A stretch of DNA of 64,000 nucleotides from Adiantum capillus-veneris (lineage: Eukaryota; Streptophyta; Polypodiopsida; Polypodiales; Pteridaceae): the NCBI GenBank assembly GCA_014529385.2, contig CM043970.1, positions 45,412,279 through 45,476,278 of the forward strand, in the 5' to 3' direction. Position numbers and translations under genes: made by a program. The notes under the pieces were generated by a model that did no database searches, was not told the origin of the DNA, and saw only the letters and a program-made list of their open reading frames with translations. Positions within the stretch are counted from its first letter, which is position 1, and each line of letters starts with the position of its first letter. Below, piece by piece: positions 22,106 to 32,021 of the stretch.

Positions 22106-23012
22106 CTATGTATACAAAGTCCGTCTCCCGCGTGAAGGTGTAGCGAGTAGGGGCCATAGCCTGTGTGCTACACTAAACTGAAAAGAAATGGTCAGCGACA
22201 CAAGAGCATGATCCACTGCCACACCAACAGGTCTGGGTCCAACCATGAGGTCCTGTATACTAGAGATGAGGCTCGGCTGTGTCATGACATAATCCATTGT
22301 GCTGGCTCCATGTTTGTGTGGAAAGCATGTAAAACCCCCCGCAGCGGGAAATCTCTGTAGGCCATTCAAGATGGCCAATCCATGTGCAGTCCCCATGTCT
22401 ATCAAGTGTCGTCCATACTCAGTGTGTTCTCCATCCTGTGATAGTCTGGATAGGCCCGTCTCTGCAACATCCAACTCTCTCAGCATCTCCTCTGAAGTAT
22501 CATAAAATACTGTCTGATGATGGGTAGTCCTAGCATTGAAATCCCCTAGAATGATGATGTCACCATCTCTAGAGAACTCCCATATGTCATCATCCAGAAT
22601 AGAGAAGGGGGACTGTCCTTCGGGTGGTGCATAAACTGACGTACTCGGGGGAAAGTAGCAAATAGCAATGTAAAGATATCTGCCTGTCTCTGCTCTCAAT
22701 CTCACCCACATGTACCTAGCTTGCTCATCCCTGCGGGCTATATGTATCAATGGCTGCAACTCATCCTTGAATAACACTGCCACTCCTCTTGAGCCCCGCC
22801 CTCTGTGCTCTGATCGTGTCTCCTGTCTACAGGTTGTCTCCCATCTATATCCACTAATGTGAGACATAGATTGCCCCGGGGCCTAATGTGTCTCAGAGTA
22901 GAAGACGATGTCTCTTCCCGCAAAACTATCCTCAAAAGCACCCAACATCAAGGCGCATAGATCCATTACAATTCCAGGTGGCAACTTTGAGTGTGGTCCC
23001 ATAGGTCTCGCA
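22106..23012 (-). pseudogene. LINE B1 AP-endonuclease domain
   Basis: Minus-strand frame opens with T-L-K-V-A-T-W-N-C-N-G-S, the start typical of LINE endonucleases. After a damaged stretch ending E-T-H/D-T-L, the clean frame 22867-22106 gives G-R-G-S-R-G-V-A-V-L-F-K, I-A-I-C-Y-F-P-P, I-I-L-G-D-F-N-A-R-T (catalytic D and N), F-P-H-K-H-G-A-S-T-M-D-Y-V (D of the DYV motif) and V-A-V-D-H-A-L-V (catalytic DH). All expected catalytic positions are visible. The frame follows the ORF1-like domain with only a TGA between them. Confidence 0.8.
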
Positions 23013-23015
23013 CCG

Positions 23016-23830
23016 TCATGTGGAGCGCCGCTCTACAATCACCACCCGGCCATCTCTGTAGAAGGCCGTCTTTCCCTTCTCCCTTGCCGCTTGAATCTTT
23101 GGCATTACCTCTCTCATATGCGCAAGCTGTGTGAGAGTGAGGTCATCTCCAAGGAATATGCCCGTTTTCTTTAGTGTAGGGCGCTTCTTCAAGAAGTCTT
23201 TCTTTGCCTCCATGGATGGGAAACGGATGATTAAAGCTCTCCCTTTTGAATTCTCCCCATTGCCTTGTGTCTTCTTCCCTACCCTCCATGCCTTTGTGTG
23301 AGTAGCCTCACTACTCATCATGCGGAGAAGTTCTTCGACTTCCCCTTCCACATCATCTCGGTCTTATAGACCGGTTACTCTTATATGCAAGGCTCTAGTT
23401 TTCCTTCGCTGCTCTAGAAGTCTTCTAGAGTCATGTTGATGATTGTAGGAGTGGGGACGGATGTGGTTTCTTTCCCTTTCCCTTTCTTAGCGACTTCTAT
23501 CCATTTCTCGGCCTCATCCGCCTTCTTTCGCGTCTTCGTGATCACATCCATCCATGAAGACGTCTTTACCACCTTCTGTTTCTCCTCCTCTATGATCACC
23601 CGCACCTGCTCCTTGATGACCTTGATCTCGTCTATCACCGAGGGCTGAAATTCCCCTTCTTCCATTCCACTGCTTACTCTATCCGCAAGCTCTCGCTTGA
23701 GGGCTATCTCTGAGTGCTTGTGAATCCGCCTTAAATGCTTGTAGCTCTGCATGCAAGTCCTCTTTCTCCGTCCATTGCGCGCCTTCATTGAGAGACATTT
23801 GAAGAAGGTTGGCCTTCTCTTACCACCATC
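23016..23830 (-). pseudogene. LINE B1 ORF1-like domain (coiled coil plus CTD)
   Basis: The 23788-23414 frame is highly charged with heptad-like spacing (E-I-K-V-I-K-E-Q-V-R-V-I-I-E-E-E), a probable coiled coil. The 23351-23016 frame ends with L-K-K-T-G-I-F-L-G-D-D-L-T, A-R-E-K-G-K-T-A-F-Y-R-D-G-R-V-V-I-V. The same arrangement occurs in element F (R-L-L-K-G-T-K-L-W-I-A-E-E-L-T; A-V-Y-Q-N-G-R-A-I-I). The terminal TGA at 23016-23018 is in frame with the endonuclease that follows, so the family may encode one polyprotein with a CGA-to-TGA change here, or two ORFs. Confidence 0.6.
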
Positions 23831-24786
23831 CCTTCGTCTCTGCTTTCCATTCTTTCATCTCCCTTTCCATTTGTGTTATCCGCTTGTTTGTAAGCACAAA
23901 GGTTGCCTTCATATGGGGCTTACATACTCGCGAACGATCATGACCTCCACTAGCGAAGCGCTCATGGCCTCCATTGGCGATGTGGGTATAGCTCGATGCT
24001 CTGGCTCGGCTGAGTCCATGCGGACAGGGCACACTAGAAACCAATCCAAAAACAAGGATAGGCGAGCGAGGGTATATCCTCCTCAGCTCGGCGAGCCCAC
24101 CACGGCTTACAATACAAAATGGTGAGGGATCGGAGCACGCTGGTTCACCCAAATTCTGGCATACAAAGACGTGGGTTTGTGGCCCACTCGAGGAATCAGC
24201 ACAACCTCCAAAACAGCTCGACGCTCTAGCTCGGCAAAGTCCAGGTGGAGAAAACAAAATACCACAACCCGATGCGGGTGTATACATCAACTCAGCCCAC
24301 TGCGGGCGTTAGCAACCGAAGCAGCTCAAATGAAGGCCTTGCGCCCGTTGTCCTGTGATGAATCCATGTGACCTTCCAAACATAAACCTGTGCAGTCCCC
24401 TGGATTGGGGGAGCTTACGATAAAATGCCAACCCTACAGGGTACACAGCATATACCACAACCAAAAGCCAATAACGCAGCTCCCAGCAGGGTCGACTACC
24501 TGCTCTGTACATGTAGTGGCAGAGAAATGCATGCGGCCTCCTCAGCAGGGTCAGCTCGCGGCTCAGACAAGCCCCTGTTGGGCGCTGGCTCAATCTACGC
24601 GCAGCCCCCTCTGCGGGAGAAGCTCACGCCCTGCAATATCCTGTGTCGAGCAACAATAACCTGCTGTCCGCAACCCCTCCTGTGGGGCTAGCCAGCGACC
24701 TGCTGGCGCAAATATCCTGTCCTCCTCGCTGCTGAGAACGGCCCACAAGACCTGCTCGCGGTTAGACAGCAGCCCGCACAGCATCC
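23831..24786 (-). other. 5' region of LINE B1
   Basis: GC-richer than its surroundings, with scattered open stretches but no recognised domain. The minus-strand piece K-R-I-T-Q-M-E-R-E-M-K-E-W-K near 23830-23890 looks like more of the coiled coil in a shifted frame. Beyond 24000 it is probably the 5' UTR. It ends at the GA tract that begins at about 24787. Confidence 0.45.
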
Positions 24787-25002
24787 TGCCAGAGGGAGAG
24801 AGAGAGAGCGAGAGAGAGAAAGAAGAAAGAAAGAAAGAAAGATTTTTAACGTCTATGTCAGGCCGGAATCGGCCTATGAGACAAATCAAATGTACATGGT
24901 GTGTATGTCATCCGTCTATCGGAAAGACAAATGAAACAAAACTGATACAAAACTGAACTGAATGTAGGTAGTGGAGTATCTGAGGAGGGATGGAGTTCTA
25001 TC
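24787..25002 (-). mobile_element. LINE B' 3'-end fragment
   Basis: A GA/GAAA tract (24787-24841) followed by about 160 bp nearly identical to the 3' UTR of LINE B' at 28782-28945. In sense it ends CATAGACGTTAAAAATCTTTC with TTTC repeats. Severely 5'-truncated, with no coding sequence. Confidence 0.85.
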
Positions 25003-25043
25003 TCTAGAGAGAGAAGAAGAGAATTTTTACGTCGTAGGAAGCT
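25003..25043 (-). mobile_element. SINE 3'-end fragment
   Basis: The short unit gaatttttacgtcgtaggaa after a GA/GAA tract matches only the 3' terminus of the two SINEs that follow, so it is an extremely truncated copy. Confidence 0.5.
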
Positions 25044-25184
25044 AGAAGAAGAAGAAGAAGAAGAGAGTTTTAACGTCATAGGAAACTATCCCGAGAGACC
25101 TTAAAGATATAGCCGATGAGGAGTTGAACTCAAGACCTCTTATTCAAGAGGGAAATGGCATAACCAATTTACCACACTTGAGTG
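25044..25184 (-). mobile_element. tRNA-like SINE, copy 1
   Basis: On the minus strand the unit starts CACTCAAGTG. It carries an A-box-like TGGTAAATTGG and, 32 nt later, GTTCAACTC, which fits the pol III B-box consensus GWTCRANNC. It ends CCTATGACGTTAAAACTC followed by TTC repeats. Length is about 120 bp plus tail. The tRNA-like head and the spacing of the two boxes support pol III transcription. The terminal GACGTTAAAA is shared with the 3' end of LINE B', the likely enzyme donor. Family assignment needs a library search. Confidence 0.7.
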
Positions 25185-25313
25185 AGAGAGAGAAGAAGAA
25201 GAGGATTTTAACGTCGTAGGAAACTATCCCAAGAGACCTCAAAGATCTATCCGACGAGAGTTGAACTCAACACCTGTTATTCAAGAGGGAAATGGCATAC
25301 CCACACTTGGGTG
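25185..25313 (-). mobile_element. tRNA-like SINE, copy 2
   Basis: About 90% identical to copy 1, with a deletion of about 8 bp that removes most of the A-box-like segment. The B-box and the GACGTTAAAA terminus with GAA-type tail remain. It begins, in minus sense, CACCCAAGTGTGG. The same 16-bp head recurs at 26384-26398 next to LINE B4. Confidence 0.7.
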
Positions 25314-26385
25314 AGAGAGAAATGAAATGAAATGATATATTAACGTCTACAAAAGGCCAAAATGACCTATGAGACCAAACTGATTACATTGGTGAGTCTA
25401 GTACCAAGTCTGGGTACAAACAAAGAAAACTACGAACTAGAAACTGAGATAGGAGTGCTACTGACTCCTATGGGTGGCTGGTAATCTGAGCAATGGTATA
25501 ATGCCAAAAAGGTACAAAATGGGGATAAGTGTCACCATGATACAATATAGCAGTAGCATGAAGTCTATCCTGATCGACACTCTGGGTGTCGTGGTAGAAT
25601 CCTGTGGATCCTCTGCCGCAATCTCCGTCAGTGTTGCGTGGCTCCCCTCCTCAGTCGTGGTCGTCTCGATCTCCCCAACTCTATAGCTCGGTCAATGAGA
25701 GTACCACTGGTCTGTGTATGGGTGGGAACCGAGCTCTATGGTGGTGGTGGCCCCTCTGCCTCTGTGGTACTTGGACTGAGGAAATCTGAGATGCGTCTCT
25801 GGGACTGTCTCTTATGCTGCGCACATGTTGCGTTCACGTAGCCCGTTCAGCGAAAAAGAACGATCCACATCAGCAAGGCCCACCACGCCCCTGCAGGAAA
25901 TGAAACGGCTCGCCACCTTTCGTACCGCAATGGAGCCTCCCCCCTCATCACGTTCAGCAACCGGCCACTGCGTTCGCATGGCGGGAACTAACGTGAAAAT
26001 GTTGCAGGTCTGTAAAAGCTGCAGCACAGCATACATGGGGATCGTTGGTTCCCTTCGTGCTCTGCACCATGAAGGTCAGCATGACGTCAGCTCCAAGTTT
26101 GCTTGAATGGCCACCATCATGTGCGCAAAGCAGCAGCCAATCTGACGACGTTCATGGTACCAACGACCGCGCAATGAACGCCTCATGTGTACGTTACATC
26201 TGTCTATACCCTCTCAATAGAGAGTCTCTATGTCTCTGTATCTCAAGTAGAAATAATCCGAGACATCTCTGATCCTGATATCTCATGACTCTATCTAACG
26301 AGTCAAAACCGTCTCTGAATAAGCAGTGAAAGTGTCCCCGTATCTCATAGTAGACTGTGCAAGGACATATGTAGTGAAGCATAAC
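25314..26385 (-). mobile_element. LINE B3, 3' fragment with a later insertion
   Basis: Starts at the GA tract with aaatgaaatgaaatgatatattaacgtc and covers the 3' UTR and the C-terminal codons of ORF2. These include a degraded PIP-type motif (Q-R-R-I-S-D-F-L at 25778-25801) and, beyond the inserted segment, the Y-E-I-R-G-x-F-H-C-L-F-R region at 26300-26360. It is 5'-truncated at about 26385. Confidence 0.8.
25806..26204. mobile_element. MITE-like insertion in LINE B3
   Basis: LINE B3 is collinear with B4 and B5 on both sides, with about 395 bp of unrelated DNA between. The ends form an imperfect inverted repeat: cacatgttgcgttca near the left end and, complemented, cacatgaggcgttca near the right. 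ctgtct occurs at both borders and could be a short target duplication. No transposase. A non-autonomous DNA transposon is the best reading. Confidence 0.45.
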
Positions 26386-26394
26386 CACACTTGG

Positions 26395-27012
26395 GTGAGA
26401 GAGAGAAATGAAATGATGAAATGAAATGATATATTAACGTCTTCAAAAGGCCAAAATGACCTATGAGACCATCAGATACAAAGTGGTGAATCTAATACAA
26501 TGTCTGAAGTACAAGTACAAAAAGTACTGAAAGTAAAAATAAAAATGAAAACTGAAATGAAGTGTGAAATGTGAAATGTGAAAATGTAGAATAGGCCCTC
26601 AATGACAATCTGGGTGTCGTGCTAGAATGCCTCTGATCCTCTGCTGAAGTCTTCGTCGATGTAGTGTGCTCCTGTGTCTCGGTCGTGGTCGTCTCGATCT
26701 CCCGAGCTCAATCGCCCTGTCAATGAGGGTGCCTCTGGTATGAATGCGGGTACAACCCTGTGCTGGTGGTTGGTCTCTTGGTTCCCTCGATCCAAAGAAA
26801 TCTGTGATCTGTCTCTGCGACTGTCGTACTCCATGTCTCCCCAACAGACTGTCTCTATGTCGGTGTAGCTCAAGTAGATATAAGCCAAGGCATCTCTGGT
26901 CCTGATATCTTATGACTCTATCTAGGGGTCCAAAACCCTCCCTGAATAAGCAATGGAAGCGCCCTCGTATCTCATAATACACAATGCAGTGGCATATGTA
27001 GTGTAGCTCTGT
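26395..27012 (-). mobile_element. LINE B4, 3' fragment with intact C-terminal codons
   Basis: GA tract, then aaatgaaatgatatattaacgtc, 3' UTR, then an open minus-strand frame 26982-26599 (127 codons). It encodes Y-Y-E-I-R-G-R-F-H-C-L-F-R, the PIP-type motif Q-R-Q-I-T-D-F-F (26794-26817), the L-I-D-R-A-I-E-L-G-R-S-R-R-P segment and a basic tail. It is 5'-truncated just upstream of the zinc knuckle, at another GA tract. Confidence 0.85.
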
Positions 27013-27252
27013 CTCTGTCTCTGTGCCGAAGAGAGAGAGAGAAATGAAATGTTATATTAACGTCTTCAAAAGGCCATAGTGACCTATGAGACCAGAAAGT
27101 TACAAGGTGGTGGATCTGATACAAAGTCAGAGTAACAAAATAACCTAATCAACAGTACAAAACAAAGATATATATTATGGGATTCTAGATAGGTCGATGT
27201 GAGCTAAGCCGAAAACCTAAGCAAAAATGGGCGGCTAGTTGGGATAGCTGAA

Positions 27253-28731
27253 TCACAAAAGATCTAGCATCGGTCGTTGGCGGATCTCATCAATTTCCTC
27301 CATGGTTAGTAGTCTGACCGGGCGTCGTGCATGCCTGGCCAATGTGCTCTGAATCTTTTGACGTAGCCTCCGTCGATGCTGTGTAGTCCTGCGCAGTCGT
27401 GGGCGCCTAGATTTCCCCAGTTCAATCGCTCGGTCAATCAATGTGCCTCTGGTGTGAGACGGGGGGGAGCTGTGCTGTGGGAGTGGCTCTTGCAGCTGTC
27501 CCGTGTCTGCTCTGAAGAAGTCTGTAATCCGTCTTTGAGACTGGTTAGCCTCGCCATTCATCAGGCTCTCTCCGTGTCTGCGCAGCTCGAGCAAGAACAA
27601 ACCTAGGCAGCTTTGATCTTCGTATCTCATTACTCTTGAGAGTGGTCCAAAACCCTCTCTGAACAAGCAATGGAAGCGGCCTCGTATCTCGTAGTAGACG
27701 GGGCAGCGGCATGTATAATGCAGCTTTGTCTCAGGTTCCATGTCACACAAGGGGCATGTCCTGGCCTCTGCTGGTACTCCGCTATATGTCCCGGTTTCAA
27801 TCCGCAGCTGGTGAGACGATGTGCGTAACTGGCCAATAGCACACCGTATCCCATGAGACAGGTGGGTATCCATGTATCTAGGTCTCATCACAAAACCATC
27901 TTCCGTAAGCTGGAGAAGGTGGTCTCTGTAGAAAGCCATCTTCGTGCCCAGTTCTTGTGCTGGTTGTATCCATGTCCTCCTGGTGTCTAGCTGGGTCAGG
28001 TCTTGGCGGATGAGCTTGGTGATCTCCGACTGTGTGAGAATGAGAGATGGTGCGTCCAATGAGTACTGGAATGGTGGCAGCCTGTCTATGTTGAACCCAT
28101 GCGCCTGAAACCATGATGTCATCTCCCCATACCAGCATGTTGTATCTCCTTGTATGGCTAACTGTCGGGAGGACTCAAGTGCAATGCGAGCGTATCTGTC
28201 TCTGGGAAGTTCCCATGTGCGGTTTATGAAGGAGACTGATCTGGTGAGCGCCTCTACCACTAGTGGGGGGGCCGCGAGCTCTACTCGGATAATGGCCCGT
28301 GGTACTGATGCCTTGGCTCTAATGAGCCGCGAGATCATAGAGACGAGAGGCTTCTCCATGTTCCCCCATCCGTCTGTGCGACCCGGCCTCCCGTGGTGAT
28401 CCAATGAAGGTCCCCATATCTCAGCCCCATAGAGCAATGCTGAGGCCACCAAGGTGTCAAAGAGCCAGAGCTTCGTCCGGGGTTCCTAAAACTGAACCTG
28501 TGAACACATCCTCTCCAATCTACCCAATGCTGCGTGGGCTCTAGTCAGTCTGGTCTCTGCTGCTCTTCTGAGTGAGAATGTGGGTCCAATAAAAACCACT
28601 CCAAGGTAAGTGTAAGTGTCTGTGTAGTCCACAATCTCCTGGCCGTATGTGAATGTAGGTGCCGATCTCCTGATCCATTGTGGGGTGGTATTAAACACCA
28701 TAACCTTGGTTTTACCAAGGTTGACAAACAA
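27253..28731 (-). pseudogene. LINE B5 ORF2 C-terminal third (thumb, zinc knuckle, PIP box)
   Basis: One frame interrupted only by TAG at 28486. It begins in the RT thumb (V-N-L-G-K-T-K-V-M-V-F), continues through an alpha-rich domain, then the knuckle C-P-L-C-D-M-E-P-E-T-K-L-H-Y-T-C-R-C (CX2CX9HX3CXC). After about 60 residues comes Q-R-R-I-T-D-F-F (27514-27537), a canonical PCNA-interacting motif. A basic segment with S-R-R-P-R-L-R-R follows, ending E-E-I-D-E-I-R-Q-R. The reading frame is well preserved for a truncated copy, so the insertion is fairly recent. Confidence 0.85.
27514..27537 (-). other. PIP-box motif Q-R-R-I-T-D-F-F in LINE B5
   Basis: Eight codons matching Q-x-x-h-x-x-F-F with the high-affinity T-D pair. 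Aligned motifs in other copies: Q-R-Q-I-T-D-F-F (26794-26817), Q-S-Q-L-T-D-F-F (29288-29311), Q-R-E-I-T-D-F-F (49868-49891) and the decayed Q-R-R-I-S-D-F-L (25778-25801). Confidence 0.75.
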
Positions 28732-29005
28732 ACCACTTTCGTGGGAGAGAGAGAAAGAAAGAAAGAAAGAAAGAAAGATTTTTAACGTCTATGTCAGGCC
28801 GAAATCGGCCTATGAGACAAATCAAATGTACATGGTGTGTATGTCATCCGTCTATCGGAAAGACAAATGAAACAAAACTGATACAAAACTGAACTAAATG
28901 TAGGTAGTGGGGTATCTGAGGAGGGATGGAGCTCTATCTCTCTCTAGGGATATATGCATGTCTATATGCTCAAGGTAGTACAATCATGAGAATGCATCAA
29001 GCTAT

Positions 29006-31964
29006 CTAGCTCCATCCTGTACTAATGGGGGGATGTAAGATGTGGTACATGGGCGGGTCTGGTGCCAAGGCTGCCCGGATGAAAGCTGTCGGGTCGGCCC
29101 TCATCTGGGCCACTCGCTCCTCAGTGGCACGGCGCTCCCGGGCTCGGATCTCCTCGATCTGTCGGTGGTGGGAGCTCGCGCCCCTGTAGCGTGTGACTCG
29201 TGGTCGTCGTCTAGCTCGGCTCACCTCCGCCTGTGGGAGTGTCACTCCCCTCTGAGTGTCTGGTGGGGGAGGGGCGGTAATCCTCTGAAAGAAGTCTGTG
29301 AGCTGCGACTGTCTCCCCTCTGTCTGTGTAGCTGTGTGTGGCTGTAGTAGTGTGTCCCGATGGCTCTGTATCTCTAGTAAGAACCGTCCGAGCTGTCTCT
29401 GATCTCGAGAGTCCATGATCTCTCGGAGAGTGGGCTGTCCTCTGAATAGGGCCTCATACCTGCCTCTGATCTCAGTGTATGCTCTGCATCTACATACAAA
29501 GTGCTCCTCACTCTCCACCTCCTCTGTGCAGGCTCTGCAGACTCGCTCCTCCCTGGGAACACCAGTATGTCTCCCGATCTCAATCTCTAACCTGTGTGAA
29601 GCCACTCTCAATTGACCAATCGCCACCCGTGAGCTATGTGGCATATATGTGTCCATGTAGCGTGGTCTCTGTATGAACCCCCCAGACAATATGGTGAGAA
29701 ACTGGTCTCTGTAATCTAACATCCTCGTCCCCAAGCCAGGTGACTCCCAGACTCTCCTAGTGTATAGCTGCCACAGATCGTGTCTCAGTACCAAGTTCCT
29801 CTCACTGCGAGAGAGGTGAACATATGGTGAGTGGGGGTCGTACTGGAATGGTGGTAGGCTCTCCATGTCAAGACCGTGTCCCTCAAACCATGCTCTGACC
29901 TGTGAGTACCATGTTCTCTCATGCCCACTCTCTGATAGCTGTATAGCTGCCTCAAATGCTCTACGAGTAAGTCTGTCAGGAGGTAGCTCTCTCATCCTCT
30001 GGATGAAGCAGACTGTCTGGAATAGTGCCTCTACCACCATGGGTGGTGTGGCGAGCTCGGCTCTAATAATGTCATGTGGCACTGTCTTCTTGCTGCGGAG
30101 CAAGCGTGAGATCATACATACCTGTGGCCTCTCAAGCTGTGTCCACTGGTCAGCTGTCAATCCTGGTGCCCATACTGCCGCCGAGTACATCAAGGCCGGG
30201 GTGACTAAGGTGTCGAAAAGCCACCCCTTCGTGCGGGGTTCCTGAAAGTGTGCCTGGTGGCATCTCCGCTCTAGCATGGCCAGAGCTGCATATCCTCGGG
30301 TGAGCCTGTCAGCAGCAGCCTGCCTCATAGTGAAGGGTCCTGGTAGGCTGGTGAATGTGATGCCAAGGTAGACATAGGAGGTGACTACATCAACCTGTCC
30401 TCCTGCTGCTGTGAAGGTGGCAGCGCTCCTCACTGCACTGGATGTGTGAAAGATCATAACCTTGGTTTTGCCAAGGTTCACAGTCAACCCCCTATGTGTG
30501 CTGAATTCGTCCAAGGCCTCAAGATGGCGTTGCAAGCCCTCGGGTGACTCTGAAATCAACACAATATCATCAGCATATAACATGATGTGGACCGGAGTAC
30601 CTGCCAAGTCGCTCCCCTCTCCCCCTGCTCGCAGTATGTAGTCGGAGATCTCGTCGATGTAGAGTCCAAAGAGTGTCGGGGAGAGTGGGCATCCTTGCTT
30701 AACACCAATGGTGCTAGCAATGGTCTCTGAAAAACCGCCTGGGCAACGAACTCGACCTGTCACCTTCTCGTAGAGAGCATATATGGCCCAAATCATCTCT
30801 GTTGGTACCCCAATGCTGTGAAGGCGCTGGAAGAGTCTCTCGCGTGGGACTGTGTCAAAGGCCTTGCGGAAATCCACAAAGCAGCAGTAAAGCCTCTTCT
30901 TCCGCGCCTTTGCCCCATCAATGAGGCAGCGCAGAACGAAGATGTGATCAGTGGTGGAGAAAGCTCGTCTGAAACCTGCCTGGCCTGGAGCTCGTAAACC
31001 CTCGATCTCTGCGTAGCAGCTGAGCTGTGCCTCAAGTACTGCTCCATATAGCTTGGCCATCGTGTGGCCAATCATGATAGTCCTGTAGTTCCCTGGATCC
31101 AGGGTGTCGCCAGATTTGTGGATAGGCACTATGGTGTGCTGTGTCCACTCCTCTGGGAAGCCCTCCCCTATAGCCCGGTTGAAGACATGTGCAATCAACG
31201 GGGCTATAGTGGAGGCCGCATAAATGATGTGCTCACTCTGTAATCCAGTATGGTCAGCTGATCGTCTGTGCTGCATGTGGCGTATGGCCCTCTCTACCAT
31301 CTCTGCTGTAAAGAAGGAGGAGCACGTGGGGCGTGGCTCGTGTGGCTGTGGGATAAGAGGCTGTCCTGGCACCTCGTAAAGTCGCTCTGCATAATCATGC
31401 CATATCTGTGGATCCTCAATAGCTGTAGTCGGACGTGGCTCGCGCAGGGTGCGCCATGCCGTCGCGCTATCCATGCTCATGAATAGGCGGTATAGCTCAA
31501 GCTCCTGTGCCTCTTCGAATGCTCGCCGCTTTTGGCGTGTCAGCGTCTTCATATGCCGTCTAGCCTCTCTCTCTGTGATCTCTCCTAAGGCTCGCTGTGC
31601 GCGGAGGCGTCGGTATAGCTCTCTGCACTCATCATCATACCAGCGGTTCTGAGGCATAGTCCCGGGGGGGGGAGTGCGTCCTGTGTGAGTGGTGTGTGGA
31701 AAAGAGCTAATAGCTGAAGTGTGGAGAACGGAAGAGATATGTGATGTGAGAACTGAGAGTGGTGTGGATGGGTGGAGGAGGCATAGGCCATGCTCGACCT
31801 TGGCCGAGTAAAGAGAGGCTAGCTCATGTGTGAAATGGATGGTGGTGTGTGGAGTGTGTGCTGTGGAGCTGTGTGGGATGGTATCTCCGGTGATGGAGAA
31901 AGAGAGGTATGTGTGGTCGGCTCCGATGGGTATGGGTGGAATGGTGAAGGATGTGATATGGTGA
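29006..31964 (-). pseudogene. LINE B' ORF2, 5'-truncated but uninterrupted (about 985 codons)
   Basis: The open frame formally begins at 32029, but the first 20 or so residues (Ser-Leu repeats) are translated microsatellite. From 31964: endonuclease C-terminal remnant, linker (R-W-Y-D-D-E-C-R-E-L-Y), RT with N-Y-R-T-I-M-I-G-H, Q-A-G-F-R-R-A-F-S-T-T-D-H, F-V-D-F-R-K-A-F-D-T-V-P, K-Q-G-C-P-L-S-P-T-L-F-G and Y-A-D-D (30566-30577). Then come the thumb (V-N-L-G-K-T-K-V-M-I), the knuckle C-R-A-C-...-H-F-V-C-R-C, the PIP motif Q-S-Q-L-T-D-F-F (29288-29311), and a basic R/E-rich tail. With no stop or frameshift in about 3 kb it is the youngest-looking coding sequence among the LINEs here. It cannot be autonomous because the endonuclease is missing. 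Confidence 0.9.
29288..29311 (-). other. PIP-box motif Q-S-Q-L-T-D-F-F in LINE B'
   Basis: Same position relative to the zinc knuckle as in family B, although the surrounding residues have diverged strongly between B and B'. Confidence 0.75.

Positions 31965-32015
<51 letters not shown>
31965..32015. repeat. (GA)n microsatellite at the 5' border of LINE B'
   Basis: About 25 GA units. Only about 39 bp of AT-rich intron (tttgtttgctcaaac...catag) separate it from the ETFQO exon at 32055. Confidence 0.97.

Positions 32016-32021
<6 letters not shown>

Larger units (their letters stand above)
27016..28741 (-). mobile_element. LINE B5, 5'-truncated
   Basis: The 3' end sits at a GA tract (27027-27042) and the 5' truncation point at 28741 is joined directly to the GA/GAAA tract of LINE B'. 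It contains the complete C-terminal third of ORF2 and the 3' UTR with TTTTGAAGACGTTAATATAAC in sense. It is the best reference here for the family B C-terminus. Confidence 0.9.
28745..31964 (-). mobile_element. LINE B', 5'-truncated, long intact ORF
   Basis: The left (3') end is a GA/GAAA tract followed by gatttttaacgtctatg. The right end (5' truncation, inside the endonuclease C-terminus) abuts a 50-bp (GA)n at 31965-32015. The RT resembles that of B1 but clearly differs, so it is a sister family. Both ends lie in GA microsatellite, and the right end is about 90 bp upstream of the ETFQO exon at 32055. Confidence 0.9.

Noticed and set aside
25070-25184. Functional tRNA gene
   Set aside because: A- and B-box-like motifs are present, but no complete acceptor stem closes, and the unit has a SINE-type 3' tail and a second copy.
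26599-28452. Host protein with a PIP box
   Set aside because: The frame is continuous with RT thumb sequence and ends in the LINE B 3' UTR, so it is LINE ORF2.
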